A DNA stretch of 64,000 nt from Tupaia tana. Taxonomy: Eukaryota; Chordata; Mammalia; Scandentia; Tupaiidae. The notes under the pieces were generated by a model. It was not told where the DNA came from, made no database searches, and worked only from the letters and a program-made list of their open reading frames with translations. The stretch spans positions 81,705,398 to 81,769,397 of the forward strand of contig JAKSZU010000005.1 of assembly GCA_026018925.1 (NCBI GenBank), read 5' to 3'. Below, piece by piece: positions 63,957-64,000 of the stretch; the stretch's first letter is position 1; each line of letters starts with the position of its first letter. A program made the translations under genes and the position numbers.

Positions 63957-64000
63957 AACATGCACACATGTTCATGTTGGGATGCAGAAGCTGGAGTATT
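62236..64000. other. Unassigned, with a terminal (GT)n
   Basis: No gene or repeat recognised apart from a (GT)17 at 63919-63953. Frames reach about 78 codons without domains. Confidence 0.4.
63919..63953. repeat. (GT)n microsatellite, about 17 units
   Basis: An uninterrupted dinucleotide run, likely polymorphic. Confidence 0.95.

Overview
This is a 64 kb stretch of nuclear DNA from a placental mammal, and it reads as a gene desert. I find no convincing exon, no processed gene copy that I can name, no functional tRNA or rRNA gene, and no bacterial-type feature. Almost every open frame longer than 60 codons lies in a retrotransposon. The evidence for a mammal is the AT-rich background, many LINE-1 3' ends, fossil ERVL-MaLR LTRs of MLT1 type, a MER5-type hAT fossil, a MIR fossil, and CA/TA/GA microsatellites.

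The main occupant is one tRNA-derived SINE family with about 60 copies, close to one per kb, on both strands. A near-consensus long form is about 250 bp plus an A-tail. It starts GGGACCAGCAGTTAGCGTAATGG and has a Pol III A box (TAGCGTAATGGC) and B box (GGTTCGAGTCC). Then come a GT-rich block, a GAGAGGAGAATGGAGGAG block, a C6-T-G6 palindrome, a CTGTCTCTCTGTCTC pyrimidine tract, and a conserved CCCTATAGCAAAAACCTCTCC before the A-tail. An older-looking short form of about 130-150 bp starts GGGGCCAGCAGGTGGCRTGGTGGTTAA and lacks the central ~110 bp. From memory this is not Alu, B1/B2, CAN, Bov-tA, ERE, VES, rabbit C, AfroSINE or the colugo t-SINE, so I cannot name the host below placental mammal. 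Perfect target-site duplications of 12-19 bp flank many copies, and the youngest look recent.

Layout: 0-10 kb holds clustered SINEs, an MLT1-like LTR, an L1 3' end, an L1 ORF2 piece and a mariner-type MITE. 10-17 kb is mostly unassigned or very old repeat, with one L1 carrying nested SINEs. 17-28 kb has SINEs, a MIR and several L1 3'UTR pieces around an AT-rich core. 28-47 kb is the densest part: an L1 ORF2-to-3'UTR fragment (36.98-40.06 kb) carries two SINE insertions, one of which also carries a copy of the 3' flank of a SINE 3.5 kb upstream. Two more MITEs and a second large L1 on the minus strand follow. 47-64 kb is sparser: an MLT1 split by an L1 and a SINE, a MaLR LTR on the plus strand, an exact 40-bp x 5 minisatellite, a plus-strand L1 3' end, another MLT1, and long stretches in which I recognise nothing.

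There are no genes working together here. The biology is layered retrotransposition: LINE-1 supplies the machinery and the SINEs use it, as shown by A-tails, target-site duplications, 5' truncation and a 3' transduction. Positions of divergent copies are good to about 10-20 bp. Family names are from recall and were not checked against a repeat library.
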